A DNA stretch of 64,000 bases, taken from assembly GCA_963969595.1 (NCBI GenBank), contig OZ018412.1, positions 16,246,501-16,310,500 of the forward strand. The letters run 5' to 3'. The position numbers and the translations under genes are program-made. This document shows, one piece after another, positions 12,801-28,639 of this stretch (position 1 is its first letter; each line of letters starts with the position of its first letter). A model generated the notes under the pieces. The model had not been told where the DNA came from, did no database searches, and was given only the letters and a program-made list of their open reading frames with translations. This stretch comes from Neckera pumila (Eukaryota > Streptophyta > Bryopsida > Hypnales > Neckeraceae).

Positions 12801-13068
12801 ATCATCAAACTACAAAGCTCTGATGTGTAGTGTCCTCGTGCGATTTTCGGAGCCCACAACTACAAATCGCTCAGAAACCACAAAATCCCAAAGATATCAC
12901 GAATCCCAAATCCCAAAGAAACCACCGATCCAATCCCAAATTCCATGAACCATTCATTCATTACTACTTCCCCTTGGAGTGGGGTACCTTCTTGGCGGGG
13001 GCGTCATCCCCTCCTCCATCAGACGATGTAGACGACCCCTTCGATTTGGAAAAGAGTCGGCCAAACAT
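6824..13068 (-). CDS. PKAC: cAMP-dependent protein kinase catalytic subunit-like (348 aa, 12 exons)
   Basis: This is a serine/threonine kinase of the AGC group, PKA-C type. Exons: 13068-12988, 12273-12118, 11547-11426, 11314-11260, 10771-10697, 10563-10470, 10332-10269, 9866-9805, 9418-9352, 7447-7400, 7241-7124, 6928-6824. All introns are GT-AG and phases match throughout, giving 1047 nt. Visible motifs: glycine loop GTGSFG (45-50), ATP-binding Lys67, helix-C Glu86, catalytic loop YRDLKPEN (159-166), DFG (179-181), activation loop [15 protein letters not shown] with Thr192 aligned to PKA Thr197, and TKR before [13 protein letters not shown]. The C-terminal tail has the AGC-type FDDY motif and ends LLFKDL, a variant hydrophobic motif; mammalian PKA ends FTEF. 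The first 27 residues are Ser/Gly-rich after an MFGRLF start. Length matches classical PKA-C (about 350 aa). Known from the family: it is inhibited by regulatory subunits and released by cAMP; no regulatory-subunit gene is in this window. Intron 9 (9351-7448) is unusually long at 1.9 kb. A related AGC kinase cannot be excluded without a tree. Confidence 0.92.
7448..9351 (-). other. Long intron 9 of the PKA-like kinase gene
   Basis: This AT-rich intron separates the exon ending in HFSR from the exon encoding KDLLRRLL. It holds no nested gene that I can see. At about 9020-9165 it contains a repeat whose inverted homologue is at 58780-58912, including the word ACCCAAAATCGCACC. Confidence 0.7.
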
Positions 13069-14507
13069 GTCTTCCTGTCGGTCGGTCACCCACCTTCACT
13101 CACCACGAGCACAATAACCTGCTCCTCCAACGACCTTCATGAATTCTTGGATCCCTTGATTCCCTTCTTGGACCACTCCACACCGCGTCGTGATGAATTC
13201 TACGAGTGGGCATGGTGAGAATCTCGAGACATTGCTGCAATTAATTACATAAATGGTTTTGTTAAGCATTCAATTCAATCAATGCAATGCGCGCAGCATC
13301 GACAGGAATTGCGAAAGATGATGATACTGTATGCAGGGAGACTTGGAGACTGCAGCAGTTGGTGTAGTTGCTGCTGCCATGATTCCTGTGAACATTTTGG
13401 GTGGGTGGCAATATGTGGGAGTGCCCTAACAACTGAAGTGCGAGAAGGCTGGGACACTTGTAACCGAACGCAGAGGTCTCCTTTCCCGCTCGGCTGAGGA
13501 AGGAAGTGGGATGGATGGGGTACCGGTGCAGGGGAGCGGTGGGGATGGTATCGGGAGGATACTACTACTACCGTATCTGCAGTCTCGAATTGCTGGAATG
13601 GGATCCATCAAGAAAGCCATGCCCTAGCCATTATTTGATGCCATTTTGATATTAGAGGTCATTGCAGTGTCATTTTTCCAATCACTTTGGTACTGAATTG
13701 GCACGGAGGTTGACACCAAATTATCTTGCTAGCATTTGAACGTAGCATATTCAAATGATGCTGCCCTCAAATTCCTGATGTTGTTGATGTGACAATAAGT
13801 GCAAGATGAAGAAGATTGTTTATGTGTTGGACAATGTTTGAGATGGAGAGAATTGCAAGAACAAAAGGGGAGCTCTATAAGGAGGTCCTTTTCTTCCCGC
13901 AATTCCTAAAGAAGAGAGCTCAGTATTCAGTCCAGTGCAAATTGGAGGTCTACAAGAAAATTCATCGACATGTGTGGGTAGAATTTGTTGACAAATGATA
14001 AAAAAATGTAATTTTCAACTATGCAGGGGAAACCTTGCAACCCACTGCGGTTATACGATTTACTATAAAAAAATAATTTGGGCCCTAACTTGGATGGAAT
14101 TGGCAAAATGATTCCTAAGAAGCACTCAAAAATCCTATACTCATGTTGCTAACATCTAAATCAACACATTGATGTTTGGCAACAAATCATCGAAAAATAT
14201 GTATTGAATGGGATGATGTATGTGGTTTTAACCTATTCAAAATTTGACTTGGAAACACTGCTTATATAACATAAAGAAAATTTAGGTTAACTTTATTTAT
14301 AACCCTAAAAAACTTGTCCCCATCACTAAGGGGAGGTAAGCATATTCATTTATTATAGTCCCTCCTAATAGGATTTCCTTTGTACACCTATACAAGATTT
14401 GGGGGCTAAACTGTTGGACTAGTATACTATAGATCAAGGAAGCAATTTTCAAGTTGGACTAGTATAGATCAAGGAAGCAATTAGAAGAGGGTTAATAATA
14501 GATATGT
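13069..14507. other. Upstream region of the kinase gene
   Basis: The first 550 bases (13069-13620) are richer in G+C than the rest and probably hold the kinase promoter and 5' leader. Overlapping ORFs on both strands there are short and have no domain. From 13620 to 14507 I see only AT-rich intergenic DNA. Confidence 0.4.
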
Positions 14508-14829
14508 CATTAGAGAAAATTTCGGCCCACGGGAGGGCTGTTCCAAGTTGACATGTCATGCTATTTCGAGCATGGCCTGTCAACTTGGAAAGCGCCTTTG
14601 GTGAGTAGTCAGAGTGTATGACTGCTCGCCGGAGCAATCAAATTTTGCAGAATATATATATATTTTTTTTCTTTTAAGATTTTTTTTTTTTTTTTTACTT
14701 GCGAATTTCGGTTCCTGTGCCACTGTCATAGCGGAAACTGCTACGCAGAAATAGGGCAAAAAACACTATTTCAGGGTCCTTCGGAGGGCTATGGAGCAGC
14801 CCTTGAGAGGCCTGAAATTTTCTTTAATG
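14508..14829. mobile_element. CATTAGAG-terminus MITE (322 bp)
   Basis: The left end is CATTAGAGAAAATTTCGGCC and the right end is its inverse, GGCCTGAAATTTTCTTTAATG with small changes. Internal words such as GGCTATGGAGCAGCCCTTGA recur at 24753-25119. A third member is at 37503-37742. No ORF is present. The superfamily is unassigned because the palindromic tips hide the target duplication. Confidence 0.6.
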
Positions 14830-15192
14830 ATACCAAAAGTTATCAAACTTATTATGAATAGGTGAGTTCTTCAATGCTAATCTTTCTTTGAAAGTCATTA
14901 ACTGGATACTTTTAGTCCTCAACATCTTTACTAGGCTAAAATATTAGATAATTGCACCTAAAAGTGTTTGAATAAGTTTTGAATATGATTTCTATTATTA
15001 AATTATTTCAAGGCTTTATTGATAAGCAAACGAGGATGCTAAGTTTTTTTAATATAGCATTCTTTGAACACATTTTAAATCCACTAAATTTTTAATAATG
15101 TTGAAATTACGTGCATCTAGAATCAACCCTAGACTCTCATGAATAGTAGTCATAAACTTATGAAAGAATGTCATAATCAGGTGCAATTATCT
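14830..15192. other. Intergenic AT-rich DNA
   Basis: Nothing recognised. Confidence 0.4.
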
Positions 15193-15421
15193 TTAACCCT
15201 TGAACACCAAATTGGTGACAATGAAAGTCATTTTCTTTTGGCATTGTATGACATCATCTACTTTAAAAAAAAAAAGTGCTCAATGGAGGTCAAACTTCTA
15301 TAGAAGACCTCCCCTTTTCACAACAAAATTCCAAAGATGAATACTTGCACTTATGTTCAACACAAGAGAATCCTTGTCATTCATCAACCGCAAAACATCC
15401 ACTTCGGCATTTAAGGGTTAA
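15193..15421 (+). mobile_element. TTAA-flanked element, short class (229 bp)
   Basis: It starts TTAACCCTTGAACACC and ends GCATTTAAGGGTTAA. The interior shares CTTTTCACAACAAAATT and a GTCATTCAT block with the copies at 46789-47010, 56874-57103 and 63171-63370, and inverted at 49865-50095. Confidence 0.65.
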
Positions 15422-16722
15422 AGTGGAAATGGCATGTTCTACTGTTGATATGGTTATGTTGGTTATGTTATGTTGGTTATATGACTTGCGTGAATTACGT
15501 AACAGGTGTTAGTAATTGAAGGTGCTTGTTATGTGTGAAAGGAAGCGGAACAACTGCCAAAGTGCCAAGAAAGAATTAAGTAGAAACCGAGCAAAATTTA
15601 GCCAGTTTTGGGATCGCTGCTGCCAATTGGACTCAAAAGTACTTGTCAACAAAGTAATGCAAATTGGTGCATGACAATCAACGATCACCACAAATTCAGG
15701 GGCATGTCACAAAATCCAACAAAATATACAACACGGTTGCCCAAGAAATCATGAAAAATATACAAGAATCTGCTTGACATCAAATACACTCAAACTCTGC
15801 AGGATTAGCGGTGGTTTCAGCAAGGTTAGACTGCTGCAAATTATACCCAACAATTCCCATAAATATATTTAAAAAATTAAAGATCGTCAAGTTGGAATTA
15901 GGTTCACCCCGTGTCAACATATTGCTAATTAAGGCATTGCTAAATTCTTTACTTAATCAAATATAAGGAATTACAATGTCCATTTCAGTTTCAAATCATG
16001 AATACTTCTACCAAATATGGCATAAAATTAGATTGACTCGTTACGATAAAACAATGTATTACATATCATGCAATGATTACATGAGACAATCCTCAAATTT
16101 TAGAAATCTTACAAAGAAATCTTCACTTACGTTATGCTTGGGAACCCAGGCAAACATAACCTGCTCAAGTAGAACTAACTGTTGAAATTCCAAGGACTGA
16201 AAAAAGTACTGTAACGTTGGTTTCCCAACTCCATGAACACTTCTCAAAAGCTTTAGGCCTAGGCTCGGAAATCTGCATTGCCAAAAACACATGGTGCAGG
16301 AACTTCGCAAAAATGCCCAGTCAGCTTGACTGTTGAAAATAAACACATTGATGCTATATCACCATCAAAACCAAGCCAATTTCTTGAACTTCTTTAGTTC
16401 CTGGTATTACTTTCCAACCTCTGCTACTCTGCTACTCTGCAAGCCAAGCTGATTGACACTTTTAGAAAATATTACTCTACAGTGGGTGTTGATGTTACAC
16501 TGTCAATTATCATTCCCAACAACTCCTCTACCAACCTAAAATACCCTAAACCTGCAGTGCAAGCTCCAATCTTCCAGATCTTCCCAATGAGACGAATCCA
16601 GTGGATGACATGGGTCCAGGTAAGAATTCAAATCAGCAAACAAATTTTTTTAAATTGCATCCAGGGATAACGTGCAAATCCCACTATTTTTAAGTAGCTC
16701 TTTAAATTAGCAGCCCTTTGCC
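15422..16722 (-). other. 3' flank and possible 3' UTR of the helicase gene
   Basis: The helicase stop codon lies immediately to the right, at 16723-16725. A minus-strand frame (16346-16077) reads to a strong donor-like GTAAGTG at about 16132, so the 3' UTR may be spliced, but no recognisable protein is encoded. The word AAATTTAGCCAGTT at about 15595 recurs near 50593. Confidence 0.35.
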
Positions 16723-21230
<4,508 letters not shown>

Positions 21231-21850
21231 TTTCACCGACCTTCACACGAACTGAGTAATTCCGAAGTAAAAAACCTGAAAGAACGCAAACACAAAACAA
21301 CACTTAGTCCCCTCTTCCACACACCAAACCCTTGGTCGTCACAAAATTCGACCGGCACAAACCATCACCAGGCAACCTGGCCAAATGAACAACAAAACAG
21401 GGACTCATCAAGAAAACAACCGCAAGCAATCACGCTCATCAGAAACCCTAATGTAAAACATCACCGCAAACTCCCTAAGCCTCCGTCCAGGGCTATTTCT
21501 AATTAAAAAAAAATTCTCGCAGAGAATTGAAAGCCCTACAGAAGAGAAGCAGACTGAACAAGGTCGAACAGAGGTCTGCAAATGACGGACAGGCTATGGC
21601 GCACCTGGCTGCCGGAACTTCACAAAGCCGGCAACGGAAGTTGTCGAGGCGGGACTGAGGGCGGGCAACACTACTGTAATAAAGAAGGGGGTGAGAGCAG
21701 CCAAAAGAGACCGACCCCGAGAGAGATTGAGGTTGATACCCGATACCTATACCCTATATTCATACCCGGTATTGATACCTGGAAAGGTGAACGGGATTTC
21801 GCGGTTCTCAGGACTCAGGTCGGTGCCTGGGTCAAAGGAGAACTGGCCAA
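21231..21850 (-). promoter_or_regulatory. Helicase 5' leader with a spliced UTR, and promoter region
   Basis: A donor-like CCAG/GTGCGC sits at 21605/21604 and an acceptor with CTTTCAG just before 21275, implying a 329-bp intron in the 5' UTR. The same two signals, with intervening divergence, are kept in the duplicate (30451/30450 and 29181), which supports their function. Upstream, at 21710-21840, is a block with GAGAGATTGAGGTTGATACC that is repeated several times in the duplicate. No TATA box was identified. Confidence 0.5.
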
Positions 21851-22103
21851 AGGAGAACAGCCTTCACTTCATGACCTGCCAGAGTGCCAGGGCCTCTGTA
21901 GGTTAAAAATTTCAGGCAGTTAATTTTGAATTTCTCGTAGGATAAACTTGCCAATCACAGCACAGATAAAATTCAAATCCTTCTCCACAATGAAAATAGA
22001 AACTTGCATACTTTGAAATTTGGCATGATTATCAATGTCATGTGAAGATTCACCTTGAAAAATAGAATGCGAAAAGGTTTCTTTGTATAAATTTTATTGC
22101 AAC
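21851..22103. other. Intergenic DNA upstream of the helicase
   Basis: Nothing recognised. Confidence 0.3.
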
Positions 22104-22333
22104 TTAAATCCCTAGATGTCTCAATCCTTTTTCAAATTTTTGCACATTTTTGCTTACATCTTTGTATAAAAATATCATTTATTGGAATTTCATGAATTTG
22201 GTCATTAAGGAAGGTTGTCTTTTCTAGATTCAAGAATTACATTGGATGAATGAGAAGTTAGTTGGACAAAACAGTGCCTCGAAGCCCTTTGTTCATCGTC
22301 TAAGATATGGTTGTCAAAGCCCTTTAGGGTTAA
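22104..22333 (+). mobile_element. TTAA-type element, short class (about 230 bp)
   Basis: The left end is TTAAATCCCTAGATG and the right end is GCCCTTTAGGGTTAA. The interior is related to 62939-63174 (shared TTGGATGAATGAG and TTCATCGTC or TTCATTGTC words). Confidence 0.5.
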
Positions 22334-22612
22334 AAGGCAATGAGACTTGAAATTTGAAATTTAGTTTAAACTTCCTTGCAGCCTTTCACTGCACAGTGTG
22401 TGGTCACTATCCGAATGACATGAAATTTTTATCCCATTGGGTTCCATTTCTAGTTGGAGGTCCTTGACATTAATGTTGACAATACGCTTTGCATAAATTA
22501 TTGATCTAGTGAGATCTCAATTTCATGAAGATTCCAAACGAGTTCATTTAAGCAGTTCAGCTGCACTGTTCCCTGTTGTTCCGCGCTGTTCCACGCCTGC
22601 AGTTTGCTGTCG

Positions 22613-22647
<35 letters not shown>

Positions 22648-23409
22648 CCGGCTTACGTTCCCTGCGTTCTCAGGTCTCACGGCCTCTTCCAGGGTTCAAC
22701 TTTTTCCTAATGAGAGTGTTTTACCAATTTCATGAACCTTCTAAATAACCCCCAAAATGCCTCAGGCACCAAACTTTGGTGTCGTCAATACTTTGAAGAT
22801 AAATGAAATCTAACCAAATTGCTGTTTTTAGTAGTTTATATTTTTGAAAAATTCTTTTTGAAGTTTCGTTTTTGCATCAAAAATTTGATTTTGAGAATGA
22901 ATGATTATGATTTTTCTATTCAAGATTTTTTGCTTGAAGCAATCAATGTCAATTTTTCTTTAGTCTTTGATTATTATGCATCAAAGCAAGCAACACAAAC
23001 TCAATGTAGTTGGATTGCGCAATCTTGTGGATTTGAAAGTGTAGTGTGGTTGTAGATTATAGTAATTGCTTTCCACGACATTCCCATTTGTTAGTGGTTA
23101 GTTTGTGTCTTTAGATGTCTCTAAAAAAATAAGAATTCAAACTTGAAAAGCATTATTTAGCACAAATGAAAAATTTGAGTTCATGTTTAAAATTTTGAGT
23201 TCATATCAATTGTAATTTTGCTCCCCCCCCTTTCCTATATAGATGAAATCAATACAGTTTTGAAATAGAATTTTCAAAAAACTTTGAGAGTATGTGGGCT
23301 TTGAGAGTTAAAGATAGTTAATCTTTTCATTACATCATTCACGGATAAATGTAAAAATATGTTGTAGAAAGTGATATTTATACATAAGGATAAATGTAAA
23401 AATATGAAT
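22334..23409. other. Intergenic AT-rich DNA with a poly(T) tract
   Basis: There is an uninterrupted poly(T) run of about 30 at 22617-22647. No gene is supported. The stretch near 23255-23400 has an inverted homologue at about 32165-32250 (compare GGGCTTTGAGAGTTAAAGAT with the reverse strand there). Confidence 0.4.
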
Positions 23410-24752
23410 TCTTATGTATTCAAGATATTTAACCAATCCATAAGTCAATTTTATATTTAATTAATTCAAGTTTATCAATAATGCCTAAATTTTTAAGTGT
23501 TTAATGGAATGATTGAGGGTTCTATTAAATCTTATGTAATTATTATCTTGTCAAATTTTTTAATAATTTCAAATTTACAAAGTTACAAACTACTATTAAG
23601 CTTTCAAATAAAAAAAATTAAAAAAAAACATTTAAAATTTGCAAATTTAGAATTTGAAAGTTATTTAAATGTATAGATTATCAAATATCAAAATATCAAG
23701 TAGATCCAAACTGATAGTGAGGATAGATCAATTGATCTATGGTGTAGGAACATCACTAAGCCTTGCAAAGAGTTATTCCCTCAGTTATTCCTTGTGGACT
23801 TAGTTCTTCAATTAGAGATGGGCACCCATGCCTTTTGTTTTATCTTGGCTATTTCATTTTTTTTGTCCCTTGTTTGGCAACTTTTGTAGCAAACTTAATC
23901 CCTAAAGAATGTTGAAAACATTTATTCTTGTGGTATATAATGTGAAATTTAGGATACAAAGATGTATATGGAGATGAAAGAAGGTCCCAATTGACTTAAA
24001 TTTTTTTGTGAAGTAAAAAAGAGTCAATGAGAGTGATGTACAAACTTTTATAATTATTTTTGACGTTGCAACCATGTAATTTTTAAGAATTGTTGTATTC
24101 ACAAACTTGTAGAAATGGTGAAATTTCACATATATTGTCACTTCATACCGTGGAAAGAAGTTCCAAATCACTTGCCAAGTTTTGAATTGCACAAACATGT
24201 CAGTTGTAGAAGAGTCATACTTTCTCTTTGTAATTAATTTGTAGTAAGATGTATATACATAATTGGGATTGAAACCAACATGCTTTTGGTTCATACAAAG
24301 AGAATGGTATGTGCATACAAGTGTGTGTTGATCACATAGGGGTACAGTACCCTTATGGCACTTAGAGGTGATCTTTATTCCCCTAATTGATGTGTACTTC
24401 ATTCTTTGGAGAATGACATTTATTCTTTATAAGACATGCAATAATGCTAATGAGTAGATATAGGGATGGAAGTGGTTAGCAAGTAACAAAATGTATAATG
24501 ATTACAAGCTATATTAGATATTTTTTGGAAGTATTGCAACTCTTATTAGTGGATGCAATCATGTCTTTGTATATTTATGCTTAATGAATTATATAATATG
24601 TGACCCATAATACAAGTGCAAGCACATATAATGGGTTACAAAATACATTCTTGTAGCCTGAATCCCCCACCCAATTAATATTTGCATTAATCCAAGGCGC
24701 AACTATTCTTAGATCATGCCAATATCAAATATGGTCATTTTCCTTGACAAAT

Positions 24753-25119
24753 CATTACAAAAATTTTAAGCCCTCCAAAGGGTTGTTCCAGATTGACATT
24801 TCCAAGCTTGGTCTGTCAATTTAAAAAAGCCCCCCAATGAGCAGCCAAAGAGGCTGACTGCTCGCTGAAACAGTCAAATTTTGTACTTTTTCTTTTCTTT
24901 TTTTAAATTTATTTTAAATGTTTTCTTAAGATTAAAAAATAAAATAAAACTCAATTAATTTATTAACTCGTAAAACTTGGTTCCTAGGCTACTATCATTG
25001 TAATTTCAGCTGCATGGGAATAGGGGGGAAATGACATTTTCAACCTCCAAAAATCAAATATCAAGGTACTTTAGAGGACTATGGAGCAGCCCTCAAAAGA
25101 CCTGAAATTTTCTCTAATG
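24753..25119. mobile_element. CATTAGAG-terminus MITE, second copy (367 bp)
   Basis: The right end is GACCTGAAATTTTCTCTAATG with minor change and the left end is its degraded inverse beginning CATTAC. The interior matches 14508-14829 (GGACTATGGAGCAGCCCTCA). The corresponding position in the duplicate (about 35240) is empty, reading directly from CACAAAT into ATAGATTT. Confidence 0.6.
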
Positions 25120-26293
25120 CTAGATTTTTGTACATTTGGAGGACAATCTTGGTTCTCCATTCTCTTTAGGATTGAGTTAATCTCTCAAGGCCATGTATCC
25201 AAAAACAAGATCTACTTTAATCAATCTCCATGGCAATATCAATTTGTCCATTTTTTATTTATTTTTTATACTTAAAAAATGAAGCCTTCCAAATTCATTA
25301 TTTGCAACATTCGAAAGTTTAAAAATATCCCAAAAGTTCAACAAAATTTTGGAATTACAAGCTCTATATAAGTGAATATTATAATTTCTCAATATTGAAT
25401 GTATTTCATTCATTTTTTGTATTTTCAAAATTATTTTTGAATTAAAGTTTAAAATTTTTATTTTCTTCTAACCTTCATTCTGAGTAAAAATATATAATTA
25501 TTCTAAAGTGTCATAATTGACAAATTATACAAATTTTCTTGTTGGAAATTTATAAAACTAATCAATATATAGATCCGTGAGGGTTTAGGTTTATTTTTTT
25601 TGTCTATAGATTGTTGATGACAAAAAAATAATCTTTTACAAAAAGTAGTCATCATTTCATTATTATAACATTATTCACCAAACAAAGTATAGGATGTAAA
25701 TTAGACATTATCACAAAATCATAGTAAGTTTTCTGGAACAACCAATTAAAAAGGAATTTTTTCTTGAGGCAACCAATGAGAGTTGAAACATTGTTTACTT
25801 GAAGGATGTTCACTTAGAGTCACTTAGAGTAAGTCTAGTATTGTCTATAGGCAACGTTGTGTTTTAACTTGAATTTTTTTAAACATTGTCAAATTTACAA
25901 AATTGTTTTGTAATCTTGACAACAATGGTCATTTTATGAAACCCTTGTCTAAGAGGATTAGTGATTGGTAAATGGGATATCAACGCTACCCTTTGTGTAC
26001 TTTATTGTTTACATTGCTAAAGAGATTCAGTCAAAAATGGATGCAAGCCTAAACACAAATATATATAAAAAGTAGAACAATGTCATGTCATTAGTCATCC
26101 AATTCCAACCTCTACTAGACCCTCCCATTTGCGTCAGTCATCCACCCATTACCACAATCTTAGCAATCATGTAGCATCATGACAATGCACTTGGGGAAGG
26201 GACAATGTTAGGGTGAGGTTTAGCATGGGTGGCTACCCCAATCTGTATCAATTTCATCCCCACAAACTTTGAAAAATCACACAGGATATTTTA

Positions 26294-26392
26294 CAGAAAT
26301 TGAGAAGTTTGAGAGAAGACATTTGCAAGTAGAACAGAGACATTCCGACAATTCTATTTGCAAATGTCTTCTCTCAAACTTCTCAATTTCTG
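26294..26392. repeat. Perfect-stem hairpin, 40-nt arms
   Basis: The arm CAGAAATTGAGAAGTTTGAG plus AGAAGACATTTGCAA is followed, after a spacer of about 17 nt, by its near-exact reverse complement. The homologous position in the duplicate (about 38125-38175) has one arm only, so the hairpin arose by a local inverted duplication in copy 1. It lies just downstream of the membrane-protein gene. A small-RNA precursor is possible but unproven. Confidence 0.6.
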
Positions 26393-26910
26393 AAAAATAC
26401 GTGAGTTGACAAATAGCTTCTGGATTGCTTCAGTGGTATTAATAGGCATGTTTACCTTACACCTCTACAACGCTACATCAAGTGCTCGATCTCCTACATT
26501 GATCCATGACTCAATGATTCTATCCCTGAGTGATAACTCTATCAGTTGTTGAAACTACCCAATTCAGCACAAGATCTCAAATCTAGCTTAAACTCAAACA
26601 ATTGTAAGTTGTCTGTATCACAACTGTGATATCACTGTACAGTACTTCAATTGCAGAAAGTCTTTGAAGTAAAATCTTACAAGCATAAAAGAAATGATCA
26701 TCCCTTTCGGTAGGCAGACTGAAGAAGAAGAAGGATTCCATTTACACTACAGTAGTTCGGTAGGTAGACTGAAAAGAAGAAGGATTCCATATACTCTACA
26801 GTAGAAGGCCTGCATGAATGAAAAACTGAGTAGCATGCCCGCACTTTGGCTCATTGAGGTTGACAGAGAAGAAGATGCTTATGGCAACCGTTGCCTAGTA
26901 ATGTATTTTC

Positions 26911-28565
26911 CTATTTCGCCAACTTTTCCTGTTTTCCTATTTCTCCATTGGCGGTGCCGAATTCACATTCGCCTTTGCCTCTCCGGGCCAGTCTCTTACA
27001 GAGTACAGCTATGCCACACCATATAGACACTAAAATGCCGACTATCACTACCAGCAGAAAACGGAAATATGTGATAGCGAGGCATACTGTGCAGAACCTG
27101 CTTGTCACACAAAGACATCAAACCCAGGGTGTTAGTGCACAAACTCAATGATTGTTAATAATAAGAAAAGAAAAGAAAAAGGAAACAAAAGAAAAACAGA
27201 TTCCAATTTTATCTCCAATTTATCTCTAGTTTTAACATCGCTTGAACTAAGAGGCCCCGTTGAGGTCTATCTATTACGAAAACACGCATTGCTGTTTACT
27301 AATTCTGGTGATAATTTTAAAACTTACTCCGATAGCATGAATTTTAGATTCCGCACAATATGATCAGACTATATGATTCAAATTGAATTGGTCCCTTTTA
27401 AGCTATTATATGACTCCTTGATCTGTGAGGGGTTAGGATTCGCACCAGTTCAACTTTGGAGCTTGCGTTGTTGCCCAGTGCGTATATACTATCCCTAGGC
27501 CAATCCCAAACCAAAGTTGAAAGAAAATATCCAGCGAGCTCCACGACCACTTGAGGATCTGAATCCCAAACCTGCACAGGCAGAATCACGACCAAATTAT
27601 CATTCATCCAATGGACCTAGTTGATCTGCCGGATGACTCTCCTGCTGACAAAATCTTTGTTGCTAGAGTTAAATAAAAACAAAACAAAAGCTGCAGGATG
27701 AGCATATGTTTACCCAAAATTCCCATCTGTAACATACACATTGGATTCATTTCATTTCATTTTCATGTGGCGATTTTGGGTACATATAATTTAAAATCAT
27801 CAATTTAGTCGTACCTTGGACGCCCACCGATTTGTGACTCGTCAACTTCAGAGCCTGGGGAGACTGGGACAACTTGAGGAAGTCGATTTGGCTGCTCTTG
27901 AGGAAGTCGATTTGACTGCTCTCTATAACATTTGAAAATGCGATACAGCAGGCATCCAGCTCCATTGCCGATGACCCAAGATTGCAGCATCATGTGTGCA
28001 GGCTCATCTCGGAAGATAGGAAGGAAAACCACGAGAAGAATAGTCTGGATGATTGTGCTGTAAACATCAAACGTCAACCAAGAACAAAGATTCCTGCATC
28101 GACTTCTTTGTTTTCTGGGTGCACGGCTTCGACCCTGTGTGTTTGCAGCGCCGAAAGTAGACACGTCTGCAAGAAACCGTGGTTGGACTATTACGAGATT
28201 CTTCCAAAATTGTTTAGTGCACTTCAATCAATCAATCACGTGATGCACAAATACAAATCAATTGCTATGTCTTCAAAATACAAGCAAAACATATAGCTTA
28301 TTATGTGATCAGCTGATATGAATTCGTGGACCCTGTGCATAATTGACCGCAAGATTGGTTAAATATTATTACGTACCTATTGGAACACCTTCACGTGGTA
28401 TAATTGATGGCGAATTCAAAGTGTGAGAACCTACTCCAGCACTTGAAGGCGTGATGCTGGAAGCATCTGTAGCAGGTGGAATAGTCACAGCAACATGGTC
28501 ATAGGGTGATCCATAAATTCACTGGTCTCTGATTGAGGATTCATATTCTCACGCCTACCGGACAT
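26911..28565 (-). pseudogene. Membrane region of a plant RING E3 ligase-like protein, frameshifted and lacking a visible RING
   Basis: Four exons chain with matching phases: A 28565-28377, B 28166-27815, C 27571-27446, D 27097-26911 (TAG at 26911-26913). Exon B encodes a Ser/Arg-rich stretch, a transmembrane helix near IIQTILLVVFLPIF and the sequence RDEPAHMMLQSWVIGNGAGC. Exon C has FFQLWFGIGLGIVYTHW then TQAPKLNW. Exon D has FRFLLVVIVGILVSIW. This order of helices, and the RDE...WVIG and QxPxLxW motifs, resemble the membrane-spanning half of plant RING E3s of the At1g12760/At4g11680 type (recalled, not aligned). In that family a RING-H2 follows; I found none. An alternative donor TGTAAGAG at 27000/26999 could lead to an unseen exon. 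In exon A the ATG at 28565 opens a frame (MSGRRENMNPQSETSEF) that stops after about 26 codons, while the phase matching exon B is the neighbouring frame (DHVAVTIPPATDASS). A one-base error, a frameshift mutation or an unseen exon could explain it. Confidence 0.5.
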
Positions 28566-28639
28566 AAAAGTGTATGAAACCTTAGTACCTCCACCCTACA
28601 AAGAGCAAAACTACTAAACAATGTTTTTGAGAAGAACAT

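Larger units (their letters stand above)
23410..26930. repeat. Segmental duplication, copy 1
   Basis: This stretch is collinear and clearly homologous, though diverged, with about 32390-39470. Paired landmarks are GATCTATGGTGTAG (23733 and 32710), ACTTTTGTAGCAAACTTA (23879 and 33960), GATTACAAGCTAT (24502 and 34959) and AACTACCCAATTCAGC (about 26554 and 38361). Copy 1 lacks the TTAA element 33015-33948 and most of the 36.0-37.7 kb and 38.57-39.36 kb insertions of copy 2. It carries its own private insertion at 24753-25119. No gene is supported; the 166-codon minus-strand ORF at 23902-24402 is low in complexity and not conserved as a frame. Confidence 0.75.

Noticed and set aside
22617..22647. 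Poly(T) run as evidence of a retrogene or SINE tail
   Set aside because: No target duplication or intronless gene copy adjoins it; a simple homopolymer is sufficient.
23902..24402. 166-codon minus-strand ORF
   Set aside because: Rich in Lys, Phe, Thr and Tyr as expected for AT-rich DNA; the homologous stretch near 33960-34860 does not keep the frame; no domain recognised.
27982..28296. 104-codon plus-strand ORF
   Set aside because: Antisense to exon B of the E3-like gene, whose exons chain in phase with proper splice signals; the plus frame has no such support.
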